DNA of 21,059 nt from Pseudomonadota bacterium. GTDB lineage: Bacteria; Pseudomonadota; Gammaproteobacteria; Burkholderiales; Gallionellaceae. Shown piece by piece: positions 7,899 through 15,416 of the stretch (positions within the stretch are counted from its first letter, which is position 1; each line of letters opens with the position of its first letter). The translations under genes were made by a program, and so were the position numbers. The notes under the pieces are model-generated. The model made no database searches. It was not told the DNA's origin and saw only the letters and a list, made by a program, of their open reading frames with translations. The stretch is from assembly GCA_021847165.1 (NCBI GenBank), contig JAJZUH010000015.1:1-21059 (forward strand). The letters are read 5' to 3'.

Positions 7899-8801
7899 AT
7901 GGCGCGCCATCTTCCCCCGCTCAATGCCCTGCGCTTCTTCGAGGCTGCCGCGCGGCACCGTTCCTTTGTCCGTGCGGCGGAAGAATTGCATGTCACGCCG
8001 GCTGCCGTCAGCCAGCAGATCAAGCTGCTGGAAGACCACCTCGGCGTCGTATTGTTCAAGCGCGGAAAGAACCTCGTCCTGAACGAGTCCGCCCAGGACG
8101 CACTGCATCTGGTTTCCGACGCTTTCGACCAGCTGGAGCGCGCCATGCTGCGGGTACGCTCGGGCAGCATCGCCGGCCCGCTGATCGTGTCCACGCCGCC
8201 GGCATTCGCAGCGCGCTGGCTGATCCCGCGCCTGAACGATTTCTATGCCCGCTACCCGGATGTGAAACTGCATTTGCTGGCCACCCGGCGCGTCGTGGAT
8301 TTTGCGATGGAGGAAGTCGACCTGGCGATCCGTTTCAGCAACAATGCAACCCAACCGGCACTGAGCATTGAAAGCCTGATGCCGGAACGGATCGTGATGG
8401 TCGCTGCGCCCAGGCTGGCGAAATCCATCAAGGTCGCGGCAGACCTGCTGCGCGCCGACCTGATCGAAGATGACTGGCATATCATGCGCGGCACCTTCCC
8501 GGAATGGAAAGCCTGGCTGGCCACGCTGGGAGTGAACGATGCTCCATCGAACGTGCGCCGCTTCGGCGATGCGGACCTCGCGATCGAGGCTGCGGTCAAT
8601 GGACTGGGAGTCACCTTGGCCTGGCACAGCCTGGTGGCGGCAGATATGGAAGCCGGCAAACTGCGGCAGGTACTGGATCGGAGCATCCCGACCGACCTCA
8701 GCTATCAACTGGTGATGCCCAGGAACAAGACGGTGTTGCGCAAGGTTGCGGCTTTCCGGGCATGGCTGTTCGAGCAAGCGGCAAATCAGGCAACCGGCTG
8801 A
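7899..8801 (+). CDS. LysR-family transcriptional regulator, GcvA-like
   Basis: This 300-residue regulator starts at ATG 7899 with AAGGAAAA (7889-7895) just upstream. The winged HTH at residues 6-65 carries the GcvA-subfamily signature LPPLNALRFFEAAARHRSF, followed by VTPAAVSQQIKLLEDHLGV. The effector-binding domain spans about 92-295 (AARWLIPRLNDFYARYPDV, then DFAMEEVDLAIRF). Such proteins usually control a divergently transcribed neighbour, here the EamA exporter, in response to a small ligand. Length and domain order are normal. The ligand is not predictable; GcvA-like members are numerous in Betaproteobacteria and are not necessarily linked to glycine cleavage. Confidence 0.92.
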   Translation: MARHLPPLNALRFFEAAARHRSFVRAAEELHVTPAAVSQQIKLLEDHLGVVLFKRGKNLVLNESAQDALHLVSDAFDQLERAMLRVRSGSIAGPLIVSTPPAFAARWLIPRLNDFYARYPDVKLHLLATRRVVDFAMEEVDLAIRFSNNATQPALSIESLMPERIVMVAAPRLAKSIKVAADLLRADLIEDDWHIMRGTFPEWKAWLATLGVNDAPSNVRRFGDADLAIEAAVNGLGVTLAWHSLVAADMEAGKLRQVLDRSIPTDLSYQLVMPRNKTVLRKVAAFRAWLFEQAANQATG

Positions 8802-8893
8802 CATGCATTCGACTTCATCGAGAAAGGCTGCACGAGTGGAAAAATCGACATCGCGGGATTCATGCACCACCCCCGGCACAGCCCCGGACATCC

Positions 8894-9904
8894 ATGGCCA
8901 GCCTGCCTGAATTAAGGGAGCTGGAAAACATACTGGAACTCGGCCGAGGCCGGCTCGAGTCGCGTATCGCCTGCGAGGTGAACGCCGGAGGCCAAATTTT
9001 CCCGGTGTACCAGATCACCCTGGGCAACCCGGACCCCGGGTTGCCCTCCATCGGATATTTCGGCGGCGTCCATGGTCTGGAGCGCATCGGCACGCAGGTA
9101 CTGCTGTACTTCCTGCGCAGCCTGCTCACCCGCCTGGAATGGGACAAGAGCCTGCATCATCTGTTGCAGGATGTGCGGCTGGTATTCATGCCTTTGGTCA
9201 ACCCTGGCGGCATGTGGCAATCGACCCGCTGCAATCCGCGCGGCGTGGATCTGATGCGCAACGCGCCGATAGAAGCGAGCGGCGGCGTCCCCTTCCTGCT
9301 GGGGGGGCAGCGGATCAGCCGCCATCTGCCCTGGTACCGCGGCAGCGCCGGCGCCGAAATGGAACAGGAAAATCTTGCGCTGTGCCGGACCGTAACCGAG
9401 GAGTTGCTGACGCATCCATTCAGCATCGCGGTGGATTGCCATTCCGGATTCGGCGCGCGCGACCGGGTCTGGTTCCCGCATGCGCACAGCGTGCACCCGA
9501 TCGATCATCTGGCAGATATCCTCAGGCTGGAAGAGCTGTTCCAGCAAACCCACCCCAACAACAGATACCTGTTTGAACCGCAAAGCCTGCAATACCGCAC
9601 TCATGGCGACGTGTGGGATTACCTGTATCTGCAGTCGCAACGGGAGAAGGGCAAGACATTCTTGCCCCTGACGCTGGAGATGGGATCCTGGCTGTGGGTG
9701 AAAAAAAATCCGCTGCAGCTGTTTTCCCGTCACGGCATCTTCAACCCCTCGGTCGAACATCGTTTGCACCGGGTCTTGCGCAGACACGCGGTCTGGCTCG
9801 ATTTCCTGATGCGTGCCGCCGGCGGCCACGACAACTGGCTCGTTCAGGGCCCCACCCGCCTGCGCATGCAGGAACGCGCCGTAGCGCGCTGGTACCGGCG
9901 ATGA
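8894..9904 (+). CDS. M14-family zinc carboxypeptidase / deacylase-like protein
   Basis: This 336-residue protein has the metallocarboxypeptidase layout. The zinc ligand pair His60/Glu63 lies in GGVHGLERIG and the third ligand His183 in VDCHSGFG. The substrate-binding segment NPRGVDLMRN (about 114-123) is present, and a likely general-base Glu262 lies in LPLTLEMGSW. The family removes C-terminal residues from peptides or acyl groups from amino acids (succinylglutamate desuccinylase group). No signal peptide is seen, so it is probably cytosolic. Start at ATG 8894 is the first plausible one but its Shine-Dalgarno is weak. The stop overlaps the next start (ATGA, 9901-9904), so the two are translationally coupled. 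The true substrate is unknown. Confidence 0.8.
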   Translation: MASLPELRELENILELGRGRLESRIACEVNAGGQIFPVYQITLGNPDPGLPSIGYFGGVHGLERIGTQVLLYFLRSLLTRLEWDKSLHHLLQDVRLVFMPLVNPGGMWQSTRCNPRGVDLMRNAPIEASGGVPFLLGGQRISRHLPWYRGSAGAEMEQENLALCRTVTEELLTHPFSIAVDCHSGFGARDRVWFPHAHSVHPIDHLADILRLEELFQQTHPNNRYLFEPQSLQYRTHGDVWDYLYLQSQREKGKTFLPLTLEMGSWLWVKKNPLQLFSRHGIFNPSVEHRLHRVLRRHAVWLDFLMRAAGGHDNWLVQGPTRLRMQERAVARWYRR

Positions 9905-10710
9905 GCACCTGGGTCCTGTTGCGCGGTCTGATGCGCGAAACGCGCCACTGGGGCGATTTCCCCCTGCATCTGCGCAATGCCCTGGACATGCAGACGGTCG
10001 TGCTGCTGGACTTCCCGGGCAATGGCAGCCTGCACGCACAGACGAGCGCGCGCAGCGTGGCGGAGATGGCCGAACATTGCCGCACGCAACTCAGGCAGCT
10101 CGGGCACGAACCGCCCTACCGCGTACTCGCCCTGTCACTGGGGGCGATGGCCGCGGTGGAATGGGGTCTGCGCCATCCGGCCGAGATCGAAAGGCTGGTG
10201 CTGATCAACACCAGCCTGGCGCCATACAGCCCCTTCTATCATCGATTGCGTCCCGCCAATTATCCTGCGCTGATCCGTTTCCTGATCCAGGCTTCGCCCG
10301 CCCGGCGCGAAAGACTGATACTGCAGCTTACCAGCACACTCGACCGCACCCCGCCGCAACAGGATGAACTGCTGCGGCGATGGACAAGCTACGCGCAAGA
10401 ATATCCCGTCACGCGCAGCAATGTATTGCGCCAGCTGCGTGCGGCCGTTTGCTATCGGGCCGCTCCCGCCCCGCCGCCGGTCCCCCTGCTGTTGCTCGCC
10501 GCACAACATGACCGGCTGGTCGATGTGAAATGTTCGCTCGCACTGGCGCAGCATTGGGGCTGTCCGCTCCGATTGCACACGGCGGCAGGACACGACCTGC
10601 CGCTGGACGATGGCGCCTGGGTCGCGCAACAAATCGCAGAGTGGATCGCCCGGGATGCGGGAAACGCAGACAACGAACAGCCGGTGAGCCGTACCTGCGA
10701 GCCTCGATAA
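9901..10710 (+). CDS. Alpha/beta-hydrolase fold protein
   Basis: The product has 269 residues. The nucleophile elbow is LALSLGAMA with Ser79, a Gly-to-Ala variant of GxSxG. The acid is likely Asp204 in AAQHDRLVD and the base His231 in TAAGHDLPLDD. A putative oxyanion turn comes near residues 8-10 (RGL instead of the common HGF or HGW). No signal peptide is visible, so it is probably a cytosolic esterase, thioesterase or related hydrolase. The start overlaps the stop of the M14-like gene by 4 nt, so the two are made together and may act on one substrate in sequence. That last point is inference from coupling only. Confidence 0.82.
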   Translation: MSTWVLLRGLMRETRHWGDFPLHLRNALDMQTVVLLDFPGNGSLHAQTSARSVAEMAEHCRTQLRQLGHEPPYRVLALSLGAMAAVEWGLRHPAEIERLVLINTSLAPYSPFYHRLRPANYPALIRFLIQASPARRERLILQLTSTLDRTPPQQDELLRRWTSYAQEYPVTRSNVLRQLRAAVCYRAAPAPPPVPLLLLAAQHDRLVDVKCSLALAQHWGCPLRLHTAAGHDLPLDDGAWVAQQIAEWIARDAGNADNEQPVSRTCEPR

Positions 10711-10776
10711 CGCAGCGGCCCTCCTGTCGCGGATTTCCGCCGCCCGCCACTTTCCATCCGACCTGCCCGCTCTGAT

Positions 10777-10797
10777 CATGGCCGGATCCCGGCCATG
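10777..10797 (+). terminator. Perfect 9-bp hairpin after the hydrolase gene
   Basis: CATGGCCGG (10777-10785) and CCGGCCATG (10789-10797) form a perfect stem with a 3-nt loop. It lies 66 nt after the hydrolase stop and is the likely transcript end, although no T-run follows. The remaining gap to 10958 is AT-rich and presumably holds the promoter of the Pal-like gene; I could not fix the boxes. Confidence 0.45.
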
Positions 10798-10958
10798 CCC
10801 CACCTGTTGCCCCGTCAAAATTCCGTTAACGGCATCGGGTACGCATTTGTAAAAAATACTTCATGCATATTGATGTCAACTCAATTCCGTGCCACGCGTT
10901 CATCACACTGAGAACATTCAGTCTCAATTTCATAAAATCTTCATCAAGGAAATGTGCC

Positions 10959-11468
10959 ATGAAAAAAATCGCCGTCGTTCTCGCCGCATTGCTGGTCGCA
11001 GCCTGCTCCTCAACCCAGAAAACCGACACTGCGCAGGCCCCTCAAGCCAATACCAAGGCAGACACTACCCAGACGGCTTCCCTGTCGGCTGCTGAAGTGG
11101 CTGCAAGCAAGCTGGCTGCCGAACAACAAGCACTGCAACAGGACAGCGTCTATTTCGACTTCAACAAATATGCCGTAAAGCCGGATTACCAGAACGCGAT
11201 CCAGAAACAGGCCGACTTCATCAAGGAACACAAGAACGATGTCGTCACCCTGGAAGGGAATGCCGACGAACGCGGCAGCGAGAAATACAACCTGGCCCTG
11301 GGCGGCAAGCGTGCCGAAGCGGTCATGCACAGCCTGCTGTCGCTCGGCGTTCCCGCAGCCCAGATCAAGACTGTAAGTTATGGCAAAGCCAAACCCCGCC
11401 TGCAGTGCCACGAAGAGAAGTGCTGGAAAGAAAACCGCAGGGTCGACTTTGCACATAAACTGAACTGA
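10959..11468 (+). CDS. Pal-like OmpA-family outer membrane lipoprotein
   Basis: The product has 169 residues. It begins with a lipoprotein signal (MKKIAVVLAALLVAAC) whose lipobox puts the lipidated cysteine at residue 16. A Gln/Ala/Thr-rich linker follows to about 60. The OmpA peptidoglycan-binding domain (about 62-168) contains VYFDFNKYAV, LEGNADERGSEKYNLALGGK and the closing NRRVDF. It anchors the outer membrane to peptidoglycan. A Cys pair near the end (Cys150, Cys155, in CHEEKC) could form a disulfide, as in several beta-proteobacterial relatives. AAGGAA (10946-10951) is the Shine-Dalgarno. The gene is not beside tolQRAB here, so it may be an extra paralogue rather than the main pal. Confidence 0.88.
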   Translation: MKKIAVVLAALLVAACSSTQKTDTAQAPQANTKADTTQTASLSAAEVAASKLAAEQQALQQDSVYFDFNKYAVKPDYQNAIQKQADFIKEHKNDVVTLEGNADERGSEKYNLALGGKRAEAVMHSLLSLGVPAAQIKTVSYGKAKPRLQCHEEKCWKENRRVDFAHKLN

Positions 11469-11479
11469 CTCCGGCTGTG

Positions 11480-11515
11480 CATTCTGCCGACTTCGTCGAC
11501 GCGGCCGGCAGAATG
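11480..11515 (+). terminator. Perfect 10-bp hairpin after the Pal-like gene
   Basis: CATTCTGCCG (11480-11489) pairs perfectly with CGGCAGAATG (11506-11515) around a 16-nt loop that itself contains the palindrome GTCGAC. It lies 11 nt after the stop codon. No T-run follows, so it may act as a terminator of unusual form or as a 3' end stabiliser. Confidence 0.5.
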
Positions 11516-11542
11516 ACGCTGTTGCCGACAATGATGCAAACC

Positions 11543-11572
11543 GCGGCGCCCGCCGTCAGTGCCGGGCGCCGC
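11543..11572 (+). terminator. Second perfect 10-bp GC hairpin ahead of the Tgl-like gene
   Basis: GCGGCGCCCG (11543-11552) pairs perfectly with CGGGCGCCGC (11563-11572) around a 10-nt loop. It stands 27 nt behind the first hairpin and 23 nt before the first possible start of the next gene, so it could also act as a 5' leader structure of that gene. Confidence 0.45.
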
Positions 11573-11595
11573 TTCAACGAACCACACGCCTGCCC

Positions 11596-12753
11596 ATGTC
11601 CATGGGAAGCTCGATGAGAACCGGAATGTGCAATCCGCAAAAACCCGGCGGGATCAGGATTCGCGCCCGAAATGCCAGAGATATCGCTGCGGCGCGCCTG
11701 CGCTTCATCGACCGCGCACGGCAGCTGCGCATCGACACATGCCTGGATACGATCGAGGAACCCGATGGATCGAACATCATCTTCCGGTTGCAACCGGAAC
11801 TGCTGCATGCCTGGACGCCTGATTTCGACACATTGGAATTATGCGGACGGCTCCACCTGAATTCCCATACCAGCAACACCGATCTGGAAAAGGAAATACT
11901 GCTGACCATGCTTGCCGGGCCGGTCGCGTTCGAATATCCGACTTATCCGGAACTTGCCGCTTCCGTGCGCATCCGCCAGAACATCGTCAATGCCTCGCGC
12001 CGCACCGCACTGTCGTTCCACACCAGCAAGATCGAAAGGCCCCTGGATTACTGGACTTACAGCGAGCAGACCGGCTTCACCGTGCTGCCGGGAAAACCGC
12101 TGATCGAGGCTTTGCGCAAGGCAACTCAACCTGAGGTGTCGGGCGAACTGTACGCCTTCTCATGTTACCGCGCGACCGAATATGTGATCCTGCTCGGCCT
12201 TGCACAAGAGTTGGCCAGCAGCAATCCGCCGCTGCTAGATCAGTTGCAGCGCCAATGGGAAAACCGGGCCATCATGTCGCGCCAGTTCCACGATGTCTTT
12301 ACGCGCGAATTCGGCTCCATGAGCGAGCCTCTGCCGGAAAAATATTACGTGCCGGGAGACCGCCTGTGGTTCCGCAATCCGGACCCGCGTTCTGCCGACA
12401 TCACCGGATACGAGGGTTCCTGGGTCATCTATCTGGGCGCCGGCCTGTTCACCAATTTCTGGGACCCGGCCAGCCCCTACTCCATCCACTCGAAATGCGT
12501 CGAGATATACCATTGGCGCAACGGGGCAAATCTCGATGCCGATGGCAATATGCAGATGGATGAAGCCGCGGTCGCGGAGCACGTTTGCGCCACGATGCGG
12601 GATGCGGACAAAACGAAGGAAATCATCGAGCGGATGATGAAGCTGCGAGACCCGCAGGATGTCTATGCGGATGGAGGCTGCATCGACGCTTCCCGCGAAT
12701 ACCCGCGCTGGGTGTGCCCGGATAGCACGGACCTTGTATTACCTGCAGAATAG
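11596..12753 (+). CDS. Distant homologue of bacterial Tgl transglutaminase (protein-glutamine gamma-glutamyltransferase-like)
   Basis: The 385-residue frame matches, by recall of B. subtilis Tgl, its core in order: GPVAFEYPTYPELAASVRIR with QNIVNASRR (about 108-136; Tgl TPVQFDYHSIAELMFELKLR with MNIVAAAK), DYWTYSEQTG (151-160), GELYAFSCYRATEYVILL (183-200; Tgl FYAFECATAIVIIYYL), GDRLWFRNPDP (254-264; Tgl GDCLYFKNPEF) and EGSWVIYLG (273-281; Tgl GENVILLG). Cys190 aligns with catalytic Cys116 of Tgl, but Glu115 becomes Ser189 and Glu187 appears to become Ser275. N-terminal (1-100) and C-terminal (295-385) extensions are absent in the 245-residue Bacillus enzyme. Starts at 11596, 11602, 11614 and 11626 are possible; GGGAAG favours 11614. 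No signal peptide. Function is unproven. Confidence 0.6.
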   Translation: MSMGSSMRTGMCNPQKPGGIRIRARNARDIAAARLRFIDRARQLRIDTCLDTIEEPDGSNIIFRLQPELLHAWTPDFDTLELCGRLHLNSHTSNTDLEKEILLTMLAGPVAFEYPTYPELAASVRIRQNIVNASRRTALSFHTSKIERPLDYWTYSEQTGFTVLPGKPLIEALRKATQPEVSGELYAFSCYRATEYVILLGLAQELASSNPPLLDQLQRQWENRAIMSRQFHDVFTREFGSMSEPLPEKYYVPGDRLWFRNPDPRSADITGYEGSWVIYLGAGLFTNFWDPASPYSIHSKCVEIYHWRNGANLDADGNMQMDEAAVAEHVCATMRDADKTKEIIERMMKLRDPQDVYADGGCIDASREYPRWVCPDSTDLVLPAE

Positions 12754-12857
12754 TTCAGAATCTGCCTTACTACAAAGCAAGGCAATGCATTACCTCAGTT
12801 GCCTGCGCAAGTATGGATCGCAACCTGGATTGGAACATTTCAAAGTGGAGATAGAAC

Positions 12858-13673
12858 ATGGATAAGAAAATGCTGTTCGTGATCGCTACGCTGGTCCTGC
12901 TGGGTGGGGCGTATGCATCGTATCTGTTCTGGCAATACAACCATCCGAAACCGGAAATCGTCCAGGCAACCAGGACACCGCCGCCGCCTCCTGCAGTTCC
13001 CCCGCCTGTAGTGGCGAGCCAGGTGAACGAGACACTCCCGCCGCCTGCACTCCCCCCCCTGCCGCTGCTGGCCAAAAGCGACAGCTTCGTGATCGATGCC
13101 TTGGCCTATCTGGTGAACGACAAGAATTTGATGAAGCTGTTCCATACGGAACAGGTCATTCACAACATGGTCGCGACCATCGACAGCCTGCCGCAGCAGC
13201 GTGTCCCCGCGAACATCATGCCGTTCGCCCCGGTTGCCGGACATTTTGCCGCTGCCGGCGCCGAAGATAACCTGACCGTCAGCTCCAGGAACGCGGCGCG
13301 TTACATTCCCTATGTCAAAATAGCCGAGGCGGTCGACAGCAAGAAACTGGTCGAGCTCTACGTGCGGTTCTACCCCCTGTTCCAGCAGGCTTACGAGGAC
13401 CTTGGCTATCCCGGCAACAGCTTCAACGACCAATTGATCGAGACGCTGGACGACCTGCTGGAGGCCCCCGATGTGAAGGAACCCGTCAAACTGGTTCAGC
13501 CCAAGTATTTTTACCTGTATACCAACCCCGATATCGAATCCCTCTCCATCGGGCAGAAGATCATGATTCGCCTGGGCAGCAAAAATGCAAAACTGGTCAA
13601 GAACAAATTGCTCGAAATAAAGCAGGAGATCGCGCTGCACGAGCAGGACTTTAGAACCGGAAAAGCGCCCTGA
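12858..13673 (+). CDS. DUF3014 family membrane-anchored protein
   Basis: This 271-residue protein has an N-terminal transmembrane anchor (about residues 5-27), then a proline-rich spacer (about 40-70, with PPPPPAVPPPVV) and a globular region (75-265) that I recognise as DUF3014 (YLVNDKNLMKLF, SSRNAARYIPYV, YVRFYPLFQQAYEDLGYPG). The domain should be periplasmic. No biochemical role is known to me. GGAGA (12849-12853) precedes ATG 12858. It lies 104 bp after the Tgl-like gene in the same direction, so co-transcription is possible but not shown. A strong terminator follows. Confidence 0.82.
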   Translation: MDKKMLFVIATLVLLGGAYASYLFWQYNHPKPEIVQATRTPPPPPAVPPPVVASQVNETLPPPALPPLPLLAKSDSFVIDALAYLVNDKNLMKLFHTEQVIHNMVATIDSLPQQRVPANIMPFAPVAGHFAAAGAEDNLTVSSRNAARYIPYVKIAEAVDSKKLVELYVRFYPLFQQAYEDLGYPGNSFNDQLIETLDDLLEAPDVKEPVKLVQPKYFYLYTNPDIESLSIGQKIMIRLGSKNAKLVKNKLLEIKQEIALHEQDFRTGKAP

Positions 13674-13773
13674 GCGCGGCCATCGCTCCCCTCAGCAACT
13701 GCAGGAATTCTGCCGGGGCTGATTCAGCTTCGCCTTCCGGCCGCGCGAACGCACGTTCGATGCCCCCAGAAAC

Positions 13774-13810
13774 AACAAACCCGTCCAGTTCCGTACTGGA
13801 CGGGTTTGTT
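13774..13810. terminator. Strong bidirectional Rho-independent terminator
   Basis: A perfect 16-bp stem (13774-13789 with 13795-13810) closes a 5-nt loop. The arms read AACAAACCCGTCCAGT and ACTGGACGGGTTTGTT, so both strands end in a T-rich arm. It sits between the convergent DUF3014 gene (+) and comEA-like gene (-) and probably ends transcripts from both sides. Confidence 0.88.
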
Positions 13811-13834
13811 CGGATTGCCGCAGCGGGCAACTGT

Positions 13835-14275
13835 CTATTTCTTGTCGCCTGAGCCGGCTTCCGGGGCGTCTTTCTGTTTGGCTTTCTTTTCAGCCTTCTT
13901 CGCTTTCCTGGCTGCTTTCTTTTCCGCTTTCTTGCTGGCCTTTGCTTCGTCCTTCGCCGCAGCAGGTTTGGTTTCTTTCCCGGCCTTATTGTCGGCCTTC
14001 TCCTCCTTGTTCATGCTGCTCGCGCCGTTCACGGCCAGCTCGGAACGCATCTTCGCTACCGTTTTGTCGCCGAATCCCTTGACGTTCTTCAGGTCGTCCA
14101 CGCTCTTGAACGGACCGTTCTTGGTGCGATAGTCGATGATCGCCTGCGCCTTGGCCGGGCCGATGCCTTTGACCGCATCGAGTTCTTCCTTGCTTGCGGT
14201 GTTCAGGTTGACCGTGGCGAACGCCATGCTGGTGAATGCAAAAAACAGGGCCAGTACCGACAATATCTTCTTCAT
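13835..14275 (-). CDS. ComEA-like helix-hairpin-helix protein with a Lys/Ala-rich tail
   Basis: The product has 146 residues. Residues 1-20 are a Sec signal peptide ([20 protein letters not shown]). Residues 21-83 are the ComEA helix-hairpin-helix domain ([38 protein letters not shown]), which binds double-stranded DNA without sequence preference and in competent bacteria pulls DNA into the periplasm. Residues 84-146 are a strongly basic Lys/Ala/Glu tail ([20 protein letters not shown]) not found in the shortest ComEA proteins. An excellent Shine-Dalgarno (AAGGAG) precedes ATG 14275. It lies 60 nt downstream of hldD and may be the last gene of the long minus-strand operon. No other competence genes are in the window. 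Confidence 0.88.
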   Translation of the reverse strand: MKKILSVLALFFAFTSMAFATVNLNTASKEELDAVKGIGPAKAQAIIDYRTKNGPFKSVDDLKNVKGFGDKTVAKMRSELAVNGASSMNKEEKADNKAGKETKPAAAKDEAKASKKAEKKAARKAKKAEKKAKQKDAPEAGSGDKK

Positions 14276-14335
14276 GCTTTTCTCCTTTTCACAGTGAATG
14301 AAACATGCTGCACAGCAGGATCACGCCAGCCCGCA

Positions 14336-15334
14336 TCAAGCCGACCGCTGCAACAATTGATGCACATAGCGTTCCGTCCCTTGTTCCACGTTCAGGAACG
14401 GCTGTTCATAGCCGATCTGGCGCAGTGCGGAAATATCGGCCTGGGTGTAGCTCTGATACTTGCCCTTCAGCTGTTCGGGAAACGGGATGTAGCGTATGAG
14501 TTGCTGCTGGTGCATCTGCTCCAGAGTCAGGACCGCATCGCCATCCGCCGCGCGCAAGGCATTAATCGTCGCCACGGCCACGTCGTTGAAGCTCTGCGCC
14601 TTGCCGGTGCCCAGGTTGAAGATACCGGATCTGCCCGGGTGATCCAGAAAGTGCATGTTGACCTTGACCACATCCTCCACTGAAACGAAATCGCGCAATT
14701 GGCCACCGTTGGCATAACCATCGCAGCCCTCGAACAGTTTCACAAAACCATCTGCGCGATACTGGTTGAAGAAATGATAGGCTACCGAAGCCATGCGGCC
14801 TTTGTGCTGTTCGCGCGGCCCATACACATTGAAGTAGCGAAAACCGGCAATCTGCGCGGTCCGGTTGGCCCAACGGCGGCGCACCACCTGATCGAACAGG
14901 AATTTCGAGTAGGCATAGACATTGAGCGGCGACTCGAACTCCCGGCTCTCCTTGAACACACCGCCGCCGCCATACACCGATGCGGAAGAAGCGTACAGGA
15001 AAGGAACTTCCTCGCTCTGGCAATGGTTCAGGATCTCCAGCGAATAGCGGTAGTTGTTCTCCATCATGTAGCGGCCATCCGTCTCCATGGTGTCGGAACA
15101 CGCGCCTTCGTGCAGTATCGCAGCCAGGATGCCGTCGAAGGTGCCGTCCTGCAGCATCCCGACGAAGTCTTCCTTGTCGACATAGTCCGCAATTTCGCAA
15201 TCGGTCAGATTCCTGAACTTGTCCGCATTTCTCAGGTTGTCGACTGCGATGATATTGGTCTCACCGCGCTCATTAAGCGCCTTGACGATGTTCGACCCGA
15301 TAAAACCGGCTGCACCGGTAACGACGTAGTACAT
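14336..15334 (-). CDS. hldD: ADP-L-glycero-D-manno-heptose 6-epimerase
   Basis: The product has 332 residues and is an extended short-chain dehydrogenase. It carries the NAD(P) fingerprint TGAAGFIG (6-13), the HldD-specific [20 protein letters not shown] (74-93), and the catalytic Tyr140/Lys144 in VYAYSK with the Ser loop SSASVYG. It epimerises ADP-D-glycero-D-manno-heptose to the L-glycero form, the last step in making the LPS inner-core heptose donor. The Shine-Dalgarno AAGGAG is ideal. It follows the heptose-7-phosphate kinase gene by 82 nt in the same direction, so the two steps of one pathway are adjacent. The nucleotidyltransferase (hldE2/rfaE2) and phosphatase (gmhB) are not in the window. 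Confidence 0.96.
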   Translation of the reverse strand: MYYVVTGAAGFIGSNIVKALNERGETNIIAVDNLRNADKFRNLTDCEIADYVDKEDFVGMLQDGTFDGILAAILHEGACSDTMETDGRYMMENNYRYSLEILNHCQSEEVPFLYASSASVYGGGGVFKESREFESPLNVYAYSKFLFDQVVRRRWANRTAQIAGFRYFNVYGPREQHKGRMASVAYHFFNQYRADGFVKLFEGCDGYANGGQLRDFVSVEDVVKVNMHFLDHPGRSGIFNLGTGKAQSFNDVAVATINALRAADGDAVLTLEQMHQQQLIRYIPFPEQLKGKYQSYTQADISALRQIGYEQPFLNVEQGTERYVHQLLQRSA

Positions 15335-15351
15335 ATTTTCTCCTTCAAACA

Positions 15352-15403
15352 GGATTCAGGAATCAGGATTGAGGGCAAACACGGCCGCCCGGATCCTGAA
15401 TCC
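15352..15403. repeat. Inverted repeat in the hldE1-hldD gap
   Basis: GGATTCAGG (15352-15360) is repeated inverted as CCTGAATCC (15395-15403). Imperfect copies (AATCAGGATT at 15361-15370, CGAATCCT at 15411-15418) lie beside the arms. It fills most of the 82-nt gap directly after the kinase stop and ends close to the Shine-Dalgarno of hldD, so it could fold in the mRNA. Confidence 0.5.
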
Positions 15404-15416
15404 CGGTTCCCGAATC

